Origin: Desulfosarcina widdelii
Lineage (GTDB): Bacteria; Desulfobacterota; Desulfobacteria; Desulfobacterales; Desulfosarcinaceae
NCBI RefSeq assembly: GCF_009688965.1
Contig: NZ_AP021875.1
Coordinates: forward strand, 3,782,001 to 3,846,000
Length of the DNA stretch: 64,000 bases
Reading direction: 5' to 3'
Part shown: positions 27,379 through 34,086 of the stretch, one piece after another
How positions within the stretch are numbered: position 1 is the first letter of the stretch
How the letters are laid out: each line of letters starts with the position of its first letter
Position numbers and translations under genes: made by a program
Notes under the pieces: generated by a model
Databases searched by the model: none
What the model was told of the DNA's origin: nothing
What the model saw: only the letters and a program-made list of their open reading frames with translations

Positions 27379-28650
27379 ATGTCCAATCTTATCCCCCCCC
27401 ATGGCGGCAAGGGCCTCACTGTCTGTCTGCTCGAAGGCGCTGAACTGGAAGCTGAAAAGAAAAAAGCCGAAGGTCTCAAGAAAGTAGAGATCTCCCCGCG
27501 CGTCAAGGGTGACCTGATCATGATCGGCATCGGCGGCTTCAGCCCACTGACCGGTTTCATGACCAAAGCCGATTGGAAAGGCGTTTGCGAAAACTTCCTG
27601 ACCGCCGACGGCACCTTTTGGCCGGTTCCGGTGTGCCTTGATGTCACCAAAGAAGATGCCGACGCCATTGCCGACGGTGACGAAATCGCCCTTTACGATC
27701 CCAAAGGCGACGAAATCATGGCCACCATGAAGGTCACCGAAAAATTCGAGTTGACCGATGCCGACAAAAAATGGGAATGCGAGAAGGTCTTCATGGGTGA
27801 AGGCACCCCGACGGCCGAGGAGTTCTGGAAGATCGCCGAAGAGGATCACCCCGGCGTCCAGATGGTCATGAATCAGAAACCGGTCAACCTGGCCGGCCCG
27901 GTCAAAGTCCTCAGCGAAGGCAACTACCCGACCAAATACGCCGGCGTCTACCATCGTCCGGCCGAATCCCGCAAGCTGTTCGAAGAACGCGGCTGGAGCG
28001 AAGTGGCCGCCCTGCAGTTGCGCAACCCCATGCACCGCAGCCATGAATACCTGTGCAAGATCGCCGTGGAAGTTTGCGACGGCGTCTACATCCACAGCCT
28101 GGTGGGAAACCTGAAACCGGGCGACATTCCCGCCGAAGTCCGCGTGGAGTGCATTGACGCCCTGGTGAAAAACTACTTCGTCGAGAAGAACGTCATTCAG
28201 GGCGGCTACCCGCTGGATATGCGCTACGCAGGTCCTCGTGAAGGCCTTTTGCACGCTGCCTTCCGCCAGAACTACGGCTGCTCCAAGATGATCATCGGTC
28301 GCGACCACGCCGGTGTGGGTGACTTCTACGGCATGTTCGAAGCCCAAACCATCTTCGACAAAATCCCGACCCCCGAGGGCGGCAAGGGCCTGCTCTGCCA
28401 GCCGTTGAAGATCGACTGGACCTTCTACTGCTATAAGTGCGACGGCATGGCCTCCCTGCGGACCTGCCCGCATGCCAAGGAAGACCGCGTGCTGCTCTCC
28501 GGCACCATGCTGCGCAAGATGCTCTCCGAAGGCGGCGAACTGCCCGATCACTTTGGCCGCGATGAAGTTGTTGCCATTCTGCGTAAATACTACGAAGGCC
28601 TCACCGAAAAAGTGGAGATCAAGACCCACAAAGCAGCCACCGGCAATTAA
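27379..28650 (+). CDS. sat: Sulfate adenylyltransferase (dissimilatory)
   Basis: A 423-residue ATP sulfurylase, which activates sulfate to adenosine 5'-phosphosulfate, the first step of sulfate respiration. The start MSNLIPP follows GAAAGGAG. The nucleotide motifs are [12 protein letters not shown] (HxxH-type) and [12 protein letters not shown] cysteine cluster [15 protein letters not shown] fits the zinc site known in bacterial and archaeal Sat. There is no fused APS kinase domain, in line with the dissimilatory form. It is a single-gene unit with its own promoter and terminator; aprAB and qmo are not in this window. Codon bias towards GGC, AAG and CTG suggests high expression. Confidence 0.96.
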   Translation: MSNLIPPHGGKGLTVCLLEGAELEAEKKKAEGLKKVEISPRVKGDLIMIGIGGFSPLTGFMTKADWKGVCENFLTADGTFWPVPVCLDVTKEDADAIADGDEIALYDPKGDEIMATMKVTEKFELTDADKKWECEKVFMGEGTPTAEEFWKIAEEDHPGVQMVMNQKPVNLAGPVKVLSEGNYPTKYAGVYHRPAESRKLFEERGWSEVAALQLRNPMHRSHEYLCKIAVEVCDGVYIHSLVGNLKPGDIPAEVRVECIDALVKNYFVEKNVIQGGYPLDMRYAGPREGLLHAAFRQNYGCSKMIIGRDHAGVGDFYGMFEAQTIFDKIPTPEGGKGLLCQPLKIDWTFYCYKCDGMASLRTCPHAKEDRVLLSGTMLRKMLSEGGELPDHFGRDEVVAILRKYYEGLTEKVEIKTHKAATGN

Positions 28651-28682
28651 TCGTCGATATCTGCTTGCTGTACAAACATTAG

Positions 28683-28720
28683 AAAGCGGGTCGCGCCTTG
28701 GGTGCGGCCCGCTTTTTTTT
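28683..28720 (+). terminator. Rho-independent terminator after sat
   Basis: A GC-rich stem (AAAGCGGG with CCCGCTTT, extended inside by CGC/GCG) ends in eight T residues, 32 bp after the sat stop. Confidence 0.9.
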
Positions 28721-28726
28721 ATGGGC

Positions 28727-29569
28727 TCAATCCCGCCTGACCCGCATAAACGACGCAAATCTCGGCACACCGTTTCGGGTGAAGCCTTGGTATTTAAAGG
28801 TAACCGATGCTCCGATGGGCGGTGGGGCCTTGCGCTGGGCCATGGTAAACCCGGTGCCGAGCTTGAATTGGATGCCGTTTTCCAGCCGAAGAGTTAGACT
28901 TCCCATGATGCCCTCGAACTTTCCTTTTCCGGGGTTGTGGGCGATCACGGTCCCTTCCATGTCGCTGAAATGCTTTACCTTTAACACATGAGCACTGCGG
29001 CCGGCCTCAAAAGCAAGGGTCGGATCTTTAACCACAACACCCTCTCCGCCCATGGATTCGATACTTTCAAGAAAAGCATCCAGGTGATCCGTTCCCTGAC
29101 ACTCAATCTGATTGATGACACGGACATGGGTTGCCGGGTGGGCAAAAAACCATTGGCCGGCTTTGTCCAGGCGGGTCGGAAAATCACCGTCCGCCCCCGG
29201 AACTTCGAAGATGTTGTAAGTAATTTCCCGCCAGTTCTTTGAAGGGATCTCATCTAAAACGGTCCGTTGAACAAAAGCAAAATCGTTTCTTTTGCGCCAA
29301 AGTTCTCCGTCCAACGCAAAGGCCGGGAAGTTTTCGGTGAACCAAGGAGGTGTGTGAATCACCCGGCCCTGGCGGGTAAGCAGCAGTTTTCCGTTCCAGT
29401 AGCCGCGAATACCGTCCAGCTTTTCGCTCATCAGCCAGCCGTAAACATCCTGGCTGCCCTTATAGGTGTTTGCATGCTGCAGCAACGGTGGACCGGCAGA
29501 TAGTATCGAGGGCAAACAGCCCACCATGGCCAAGGCGGTGATTGCGGCGCGAATGAACGATGCATACAT
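28727..29569 (-). CDS. ligE: Exported ATP-dependent DNA ligase (LigE-like)
   Basis: A 280-residue minimal ATP-dependent DNA ligase with an N-terminal signal peptide (FIRAAITALAMVGCLPSILSA), so probably periplasmic. Nucleotidyltransferase motifs are in order: I SEKLDGIRGYW with the adenylated lysine, III FALDGELW, IV GGEGVVVKD, and V LKVKHF. A short OB domain (SVTFKYQGFTRNGVPRFASF) ends the protein. The LigE group is thought to act on extracellular DNA during uptake or biofilm life. AGGGAGGG precedes the ATG. No competence genes are adjacent. Confidence 0.85.
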   Translation of the reverse strand: MYASFIRAAITALAMVGCLPSILSAGPPLLQHANTYKGSQDVYGWLMSEKLDGIRGYWNGKLLLTRQGRVIHTPPWFTENFPAFALDGELWRKRNDFAFVQRTVLDEIPSKNWREITYNIFEVPGADGDFPTRLDKAGQWFFAHPATHVRVINQIECQGTDHLDAFLESIESMGGEGVVVKDPTLAFEAGRSAHVLKVKHFSDMEGTVIAHNPGKGKFEGIMGSLTLRLENGIQFKLGTGFTMAQRKAPPPIGASVTFKYQGFTRNGVPRFASFMRVRRD

Positions 29570-29680
29570 ACAATCCCTCCCTTACAATATCATTAAGAGG
29601 AAAATATTGTCATGCTTCGTTATCGTATGAAAAGAATGATCTCACGGCAAGTCCAGGAAGTGTCGCCCCTTAAAGAATAA

Positions 29681-29725
29681 AAAAACTCCGGCTTTCACGA
29701 AATAAACGTGAAAGCCGGAGTTTTT
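29681..29725 (-). terminator. Original tRNA-Val terminator, now stranded at attL
   Basis: A perfect 19-bp stem (arms AAAAACTCCGGCTTTCACG and its complement, 7-base loop) ends two bases from the tRNA 3' fragment at attL. Read leftward it is the natural terminator of the tRNA gene before integration. It is now 16 kb away from the intact tRNA. Its symmetric A/T flanks make it bidirectional, so it may also shield ligE. Confidence 0.85.
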
Positions 29726-29726
29726 C

Positions 29727-29774
29727 TGGTAGGCGCGATTGGATTTGAACCAACGACCTCTTCCGTGTCAGGGA
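29727..29774. other. attL (48-bp duplicate of tRNA-Val 3' part)
   Basis: It is identical to 45680-45727. It contains the CCA end, acceptor 3' strand, T arm, anticodon loop and part of the anticodon stem, but no D arm or 5' acceptor strand, so it is not a functional tRNA. Confidence 0.93.
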
Positions 29775-29799
29775 GGGTGTGTAACGTTACACACCCTCC
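29772..29799. repeat. Perfect 28-bp palindrome at attL
   Basis: Arms GGAGGGTGTGTAAC and its exact complement meet without a loop. It begins inside the last 3 bp of attL. No T run follows, so it is not a standard terminator. A role in integrase or excisionase binding, or as a repressor site, is possible. Confidence 0.8.
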
Positions 29800-29881
29800 T
29801 AACTTCATTGAATAAAATCAAATTTTAGCTTTAGCTCCATATAAACAATATAATGAAAATCGCCTGAAAAAATCTATTTTT

Positions 29882-29897
29882 GTCACATTCAGTCACA
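29882..29897 (+). other. Candidate integrase arm-type sites, left end
   Basis: GTCACA occurs twice as a direct repeat with starts 10 bp apart, about 110 bp inside attL. A matching pair lies at 45617-45633 inside attR. Confidence 0.45.
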
Positions 29898-29957
29898 AAA
29901 GAAAGTCATGACGAATAACTATAGACCAAAAGCGGAACCGATGGAGAACAACGATAT

Positions 29958-30380
29958 CTATTTATAACTAAGCTTTCCCTTTTCAAATACATAGTTTCCG
30001 TTGCCGGTTGTTGAATAGGATAGAACGACGATCTTCTTCAAAACAGTATCAAAACTTTTTGCTTCGGCAATTTTTTGCCTCAGTTCTTTCGAAAGAGAGA
30101 GAAGCGCTTCAAATTGTTCTTCGTATAACCCCACTGTAGAATCAGCTCCTGCGGAAAGGGCCTTGAGGCGGGCATTGAAATTTTCATAGGATGTAACAAG
30201 AACGAAATGTGCAAATACAAGGTCCTTATCAAATTCAAAATTAAAAACCCTGTTCACGACAGCATTTAAGGCGCTGTAATAATATAAAAATTTTCTTTTA
30301 TCTTCAGTGCTCTCCATCTTTGAAATAGCATAATCGAACTCATCTATGATCAACTGCCGAAATTCATCCTTAACACTCAT
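29958..30380 (-). CDS. Hypothetical protein downstream of TA-like pair
   Basis: A 140-residue soluble helical protein (DEFDYAISKMESTEDKRKFLYYYSALNAVVNRVFN) without recognised motifs, membrane segments or cysteines. It follows the antitoxin-like gene by 33 bp on the same strand and is probably cotranscribed. A GGAGGTTTTC site precedes the ATG. It might be a third component of the toxin-antitoxin unit or an anti-phage effector; nothing in the sequence decides this. The 29800-29957 stretch beyond it is AT-rich and non-coding. Confidence 0.6.
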   Translation of the reverse strand: MSVKDEFRQLIIDEFDYAISKMESTEDKRKFLYYYSALNAVVNRVFNFEFDKDLVFAHFVLVTSYENFNARLKALSAGADSTVGLYEEQFEALLSLSKELRQKIAEAKSFDTVLKKIVVLSYSTTGNGNYVFEKGKLSYK

Positions 30381-30413
30381 GAAAACCTCCGGTTAGGGCA
30401 GAAAAGTCTGATA

Positions 30414-30857
30414 TCAACCTTCTATAAAATCAAATGCCTGGGCGAAACCTGAACTTACTGTCGAATAAGTCCCTTGAAATTCCGTCCCAGGAGTGAGGCC
30501 TGTCACGCACACTAGACTATTGTCATCACTCGCTGAAACAACAGTGCCGAAAAAATCGCCAACGACATGTTCAACTTTGATTTGTTTCCTCTCAAGATTT
30601 ATTTGAACCTCAAGATTCAACGCATCTGCCAAAGACATTAATTTTTTTATGGTAAAATTTGATTCTCCGTTCAAAAGTTTTGTGACAGCAGCTGGTGAAA
30701 CACCAAGCTTTTTCGCCAGCATTGACCTTGTCATACCCTCATTTTTCAACTGCTCACGGAGGGTCTCAGTTATAGATAGCAACAAAGACTCAATCTTGTA
30801 ATCAAGGGTCTTTTGGATGGACTTACGTTTAGATTTGAACCAGCTTTCGGTATCCAT
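30414..30857 (-). CDS. HigA-like helix-turn-helix antitoxin
   Basis: A 147-residue protein with a Xre-type helix-turn-helix (RSMLAKKLGVSPAAVTKLL) and a C-terminal extension of about 70 residues. The ATG at 30857 fits GGGGAG; a TTG at 30869 is the alternative. It follows the HigB-like toxin by 14 bp, the toxin-first order usual for higBA. It should neutralise the toxin and repress the promoter through the palindrome at 31256-31273. Confidence 0.75.
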   Translation of the reverse strand: MDTESWFKSKRKSIQKTLDYKIESLLLSITETLREQLKNEGMTRSMLAKKLGVSPAAVTKLLNGESNFTIKKLMSLADALNLEVQINLERKQIKVEHVVGDFFGTVVSASDDNSLVCVTGLTPGTEFQGTYSTVSSGFAQAFDFIEG

Positions 30858-30871
30858 GCGCTCCCCCAAGT

Positions 30872-31252
30872 CTATATTTTTATGATTCGCAAATTTTTTG
30901 AATCATTTAAAATTTTTAGTGTTTTCTGTTTCTCTCGTCTCAATTGGGTCGGCTTTGGCTTTGGGAACCCGCGTGTTAGGATTAAAGAATTTTTCAGAAA
31001 ATTAGTTCCAAAAAAACATAGAATACGGCTACCGCCATTTGTTTTTAGCTCATAGACTTTATCGCCAATATGTCGGAACTTTTTAGTATTTTTTGGAGGG
31101 CCATATTCAATAATCCTATCAAACAAAGCAAAAAAGTGCGCTTGCTCCTGCTCTTCAATGGAATCTATAAAATCTCGAACCTGGACACTTCCATTTTGAA
31201 CGACAGCAAAAAGTCTATATTGCCTTCCTGCAAGTAGCCTTACTATATCCAT
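30872..31252 (-). CDS. HigB/Gp49-like toxin
   Basis: A 126-residue RelE-superfamily protein of the phage Gp49/HigB type: VQVRDFIDSIEEQEQAHFFAL, FRHIGDKVYELKTNGGSRIL and a terminal FPKPKPTQLRREKQ. These enzymes cleave mRNA on the ribosome. An 18-bp perfect palindrome ends 4 bp before the start codon, consistent with autoregulation. On a mobile element the pair would stabilise maintenance or exclude other phages (inference). Confidence 0.75.
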   Translation of the reverse strand: MDIVRLLAGRQYRLFAVVQNGSVQVRDFIDSIEEQEQAHFFALFDRIIEYGPPKNTKKFRHIGDKVYELKTNGGSRILCFFGTNFLKNSLILTRGFPKPKPTQLRREKQKTLKILNDSKNLRIIKI

Positions 31253-31255
31253 ACA

Positions 31256-31273
31256 TTTAACCTATAGGTTAAA
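31256..31273. promoter_or_regulatory. Operator palindrome of the TA-like module
   Basis: A perfect 18-bp palindrome, TTTAACCTA and its complement, lies just upstream of the toxin start. A TTGACA on the minus strand (31275-31280) abuts it, so a bound repressor would block transcription. Confidence 0.6.
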
Positions 31274-31280
31274 ATGTCAA

Positions 31281-31610
31281 GGGATGCAAAGACTCTGATC
31301 ACACCCCGATGGCTTCCTTATACAATATGTGGTGTATTTCGTGTCACCTGTATTCTAAAGGGTCTCTATTTTTTTTATAGAGAGTCGGAAAAATGACAAT
31401 ATATCGCACCTTCAAGGTGCTTATGGACCGCCACTGGTGGCAATCTGGAAACCTTCTTTAGATGCGATATCTCTTAGCGGAAATCGATCTAAACAGTTGA
31501 TTTGGAGATTTAAAATAGGCGTGAACGCTGTTTTTGTAGCTTGATAAGCGAACTGTGTCAATGGGCATTGGTCCACAAAAAATTCGAAGAAGTACTTTTT
31601 TGTGGTTTTA
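31281..31610. other. Early intergenic region rich in inverted repeats
   Basis: No gene is seen between the divergent TA and early operons. Inverted repeats are TCTCTAT/ATAGAGA (31363-31383, T7 loop), GCACCTT-C-AAGGTGC (31406-31420), GCCAC-TG-GTGGC (31430-31441), and CCACAAAAAA/TTTTTTGTGG (31573-31605). ATATCGC (31401-31407) pairs with GCGATAT (31464-31470) around the two middle hairpins, giving a possible three-way junction. It could be a replication origin, a regulatory RNA or an immunity region. Confidence 0.5.
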
Positions 31611-31614
31611 GCTA

Positions 31615-31662
31615 TTGACGTATGATAAAAATAATATTATACCATGCACCATGATTCATGGT
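31615..31662 (+). promoter_or_regulatory. Early promoter with overlapping operator
   Basis: TTGACG (31615-31620) and TATACC (31638-31643) are separated by 17 bp. A perfect palindrome ACCATGA-T-TCATGGT (31648-31662) lies over the expected start site. Its core CATGATTCAT recurs at 32169-32179, upstream of the second regulator. Confidence 0.65.
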
Positions 31663-31683
31663 TCGTATTAAAGGGGGGAAATT

Positions 31684-32145
31684 ATGGAAATTAACCACAG
31701 GGACGTTTTAAGAATTTACAGGCAATTAAATGGTCGCACGCTGATCAGTTGGATTGAAAAGGGACTGTTTAAACCGCTTTACGAACCCGAAAACAGAGGC
31801 GGGAAGCGTTCGTATTCTTATCAAAATCTCGTGGAAATTGGAATCATCAAAGAACTATCTCTTCTGGGGTTCCCAATAAAGCGGATCAAAGTTGTAATGG
31901 AACACGATTCAATTCGAAATCGTATTAATTCAGAGGATTACGACTTTTTTTTGTTAATTTCTATTAATAACGTAAACATTCTCAACGCTGAGAGCATGAA
32001 AAAAGTTGGCACCACATCTTTCATGCCATTGGTCCAAGACGTTCCTGCAGAAAAAGTCGACTCAGGGGTGGTGCTGAGCGGGCATAGAGGCGTTTGGGTA
32101 GATGTTAGATCGATCCGCCAATTAGTTGATGAGGATCTCGGCTAA
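31684..32145 (+). CDS. MerR-like DNA-binding regulator
   Basis: A 153-residue regulator. The N-terminus resembles a MerR winged helix (LISWIEKGLFKPLYEPENRGGKRSYSYQNLVEIGIIKELSLLG has the usual order, seen in parts as RSYSYQNLVEIGI and LGFPIKRIKVV). The C-terminus has no known ligand domain. A GGGGGGAAATT ribosome site precedes the ATG. As the first gene of the early operon with an operator over its own promoter, it is the likely master repressor or switch of the element. Confidence 0.7.
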   Translation: MEINHRDVLRIYRQLNGRTLISWIEKGLFKPLYEPENRGGKRSYSYQNLVEIGIIKELSLLGFPIKRIKVVMEHDSIRNRINSEDYDFFLLISINNVNILNAESMKKVGTTSFMPLVQDVPAEKVDSGVVLSGHRGVWVDVRSIRQLVDEDLG

Positions 32146-32162
32146 AAAATTTTAAGCACAAC

Positions 32163-32180
32163 GATGAATCATGATTCATC
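32163..32180. promoter_or_regulatory. Second operator palindrome
   Basis: A perfect 18-bp palindrome, GATGAATCA and its complement, lies between the two regulator genes and shares CATGATTCAT with the palindrome at 31648-31662. Confidence 0.6.
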
Positions 32181-32195
32181 ATACAAGGAGGTACG

Positions 32196-32420
32196 ATGTC
32201 ACCAAACCTCAAATTGAAAAGTGAAATCCTTTACAGATTTGGCTCCCAGTGCAAATTCGCGAAAGAAGTCGGTGAAAGTGAATTGCTTATCAGCCAGGTC
32301 ATCCATGGGCGGCGAAAGTTGAAACGTGACCAAGCTGAGGCTTGGGAAAAAGCTCTCGGCTGCGGGATCGACGTTTTCGAACCTGCGATCAAGGAGGCCC
32401 CGCAGTGCAGCAACTGCTGA
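32196..32420 (+). CDS. Cro-like helix-turn-helix protein
   Basis: A 74-residue protein with a small helix-turn-helix (FAKEVGESELLISQVIHGRR) and little else; it ends PQCSNC. CAAGGAGGTACG precedes the start. Probably the Cro-like counterpart of the upstream regulator. Its end overlaps the next gene by 16 bp. Confidence 0.7.
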   Translation: MSPNLKLKSEILYRFGSQCKFAKEVGESELLISQVIHGRRKLKRDQAEAWEKALGCGIDVFEPAIKEAPQCSNC

Positions 32421-32620
32421 CAGCAAAGGACGTGGCCGGTTTGCTCCAGTGCAGTGTGCCTCTGGTCTATAAAATGACCACGGACGGTCGGCTTGCATGC
32501 ATCCGGATTCCTTGCCCTGGTACTGGCACCTCCAAGCCAAGGTCTCTAAAGCGATTCCGGCCATCTGATGTTCAATCCCTCATCGATGATCATCTCACGA
32601 TCACTGAACAGGTAAAATAG
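32405..32620 (+). CDS. Excisionase-like helix-turn-helix protein
   Basis: A 71-residue protein. The GTG start at 32405 sits 6 bp after AAGGAGG; an earlier in-frame start would lie deep inside the previous gene. It has the HTH_17 pattern of excisionases (LLTAKDVAGLLQCSVPLVYKM, then the FRPSDVQSLI wing). It may direct excision (Xis) or act as an early regulator. Confidence 0.7.
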   Translation: MQQLLTAKDVAGLLQCSVPLVYKMTTDGRLACIRIPCPGTGTSKPRSLKRFRPSDVQSLIDDHLTITEQVK

Positions 32621-32625
32621 CATCC

Positions 32626-33387
32626 ATGCTGCCATTCATTCAGATGATGCGATCGGAGGAGACTCGGGAGTTATTGCAGCGGCCCAATGAGTTCATGCTG
32701 CTTGCCTTGATTGCATACCGGGCAAAAAGAACGAACGGATTTTCTGCCCACAACCTTGAAATTGGAGAGGCATTAATCGGCGACCACAAATCATGCGGGC
32801 TGACAAGGCAGAAATATCGGTCTGCACTGAACAACCTCAGAGCATGGCAGTTTATAACCACCAAGACAACCAACAAAGGAACTATTGCAAAGATAATAAA
32901 TTCAAACGTTTTTAACGTTAATTGTGAAATCGTCAACCATCAAGACAACCAGAAAATATCCATCGAGCAACCATTAAATAACCATCAAACAACCACTAAC
33001 AATAATGATAAGAAAGAAAAGAAGGGAAAAAATGAAAGAGATACTCTGTCGAGTATCTCTCGTTGCCCTTATCAAAAGATCACTCAGATTTTTTCTGACC
33101 TCCTGCCTGAATTACCAACTCCAAATCTCGACAACAATCTCAAGAAACAAATCCGCTCAAGATGGAAAGAGCATCCCGATCTTGAATGGTGGCGGTGGTA
33201 TTTTGCCGGCGTTTCTGGATGTGACTTTCTTATGGGCCGCAAAAGCGACTGGCACGCAACCCTTCACTGGCTTACCGGGCCCCAAAACATGAGCAAAGTC
33301 CTAAATGGACAATATCTGAATCGGAAACCCATGGACGCAAACCAGGCCGCTGGCCAGGAATTCGTACGCGAGGTGCGAAATGGATAA
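32626..33387 (+). CDS. Phage replication initiator (O-like)
   Basis: A 253-residue protein. The N-terminal winged-helix part (FMLLALIAYRAKRT, GLTRQKYRSALNNLRAWQFI) is typical of phage replisome organisers. An Asn/Lys-rich linker follows. The C-terminal part with WWRWYFAGVSGCDFLMG and HATLHWLTGPQNMSKVLNGQ resembles lambda O-like C-termini. It probably binds the origin and recruits the helicase. It overlaps the next gene by 8 bp. Confidence 0.7.
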   Translation: MLPFIQMMRSEETRELLQRPNEFMLLALIAYRAKRTNGFSAHNLEIGEALIGDHKSCGLTRQKYRSALNNLRAWQFITTKTTNKGTIAKIINSNVFNVNCEIVNHQDNQKISIEQPLNNHQTTTNNNDKKEKKGKNERDTLSSISRCPYQKITQIFSDLLPELPTPNLDNNLKKQIRSRWKEHPDLEWWRWYFAGVSGCDFLMGRKSDWHATLHWLTGPQNMSKVLNGQYLNRKPMDANQAAGQEFVREVRNG

Positions 33388-33901
33388 AACAGACGCCGAA
33401 CGCTTTCGTAATTTAATGCTGGGTATGGCTGATAATTTTCGAGACTCTCTCAGCAAAGAAGGCATGCGCCTGCGCTTTGAAATGCTACGCCCCTATTCCA
33501 TCGAACAGGTTGAACGTGCCGGCATAGAAATCATGTGTTCCAGGAAATACAACAAAATGCCTCCTGTAGCAGAATTCATTGAAGCCATTGAGGGGGCAGC
33601 TCTTTCCTTGGAAACAAAAGCTAATCATCAATGGAATACCCTCATGGAGCAAGTGAGGTCCGTTGGCTGGTACGGGACGCCATCCATTGAGGATCCGATC
33701 ACACGAAAATTGATGACTGGCCGCTTTTCGATGGCCAGCCTTTGTGAGGCCACACCGCGGGAACTGAGCTTTTTGCGACGTGACTTTCTGGCCGCCTATT
33801 TAGCGGAGGAATCGATGGGTGAAGTAAAATTGATAACCGATGGCACAAACGGCAAAAAAGTCAAAAAGTTAGCTGCCGGAATTTTCAAGAATGTCAGTTA
33901 A
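33380..33901 (+). CDS. Putative helicase loader or replication accessory protein
   Basis: A 173-residue helical protein overlapping the initiator gene. The pattern LRFEMLRPYSIEQVERAGIEI and YNKMPPVAEFIEAIEG resembles phage G39P/P-like helicase-loader families. Its position directly after an O-like initiator agrees with that role. The assignment is by resemblance and context only. Confidence 0.6.
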   Translation: MDKTDAERFRNLMLGMADNFRDSLSKEGMRLRFEMLRPYSIEQVERAGIEIMCSRKYNKMPPVAEFIEAIEGAALSLETKANHQWNTLMEQVRSVGWYGTPSIEDPITRKLMTGRFSMASLCEATPRELSFLRRDFLAAYLAEESMGEVKLITDGTNGKKVKKLAAGIFKNVS

Positions 33902-33963
33902 CACTTTCAACGCCGCACATGCTGCGTGCGGTTGGTGCAAAATGATGATTTTGAGCCGGCCAG

Positions 33964-34086
33964 GTGCCCACAACCGAAACCAATTTGGCCGAGCGACAAA
34001 TCCAAGAGCAGGGTTCGTTTGGCCGATACCGGGAGCTGCCCGGTGCTCATGCCAACCGGGTTGCTCACAACATCATCGGAGGATAA
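33964..34086 (+). CDS. 40-codon reading frame abutting the large protein
   Basis: From GTG 33964 to TAA 34086 the frame encodes 40 residues (VPTTETNLAERQIQEQG, then FGRYRELPGAHANRVAHN). It ends immediately before the ATG of the 1,834-residue gene, and the large gene's GGAGG lies within it. It may be a genuine short protein coupled to the next gene, or the surviving 3' end of a longer gene removed by deletion. 33902-33963 holds only a CGCAC/GTGCG hairpin. Confidence 0.4.
   Translation: MPTTETNLAERQIQEQGSFGRYRELPGAHANRVAHNIIGG

Noticed and set aside
29727-29774. Second tRNA-Val gene at the left end
   Set aside because: Only the 3' part is present; the D arm and 5' acceptor strand are missing. 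It is the attL duplicate.
29772-29799. attL palindrome as a rho-independent terminator
   Set aside because: There is no T run on either side and no spare loop; the real terminator is at 29681-29725.
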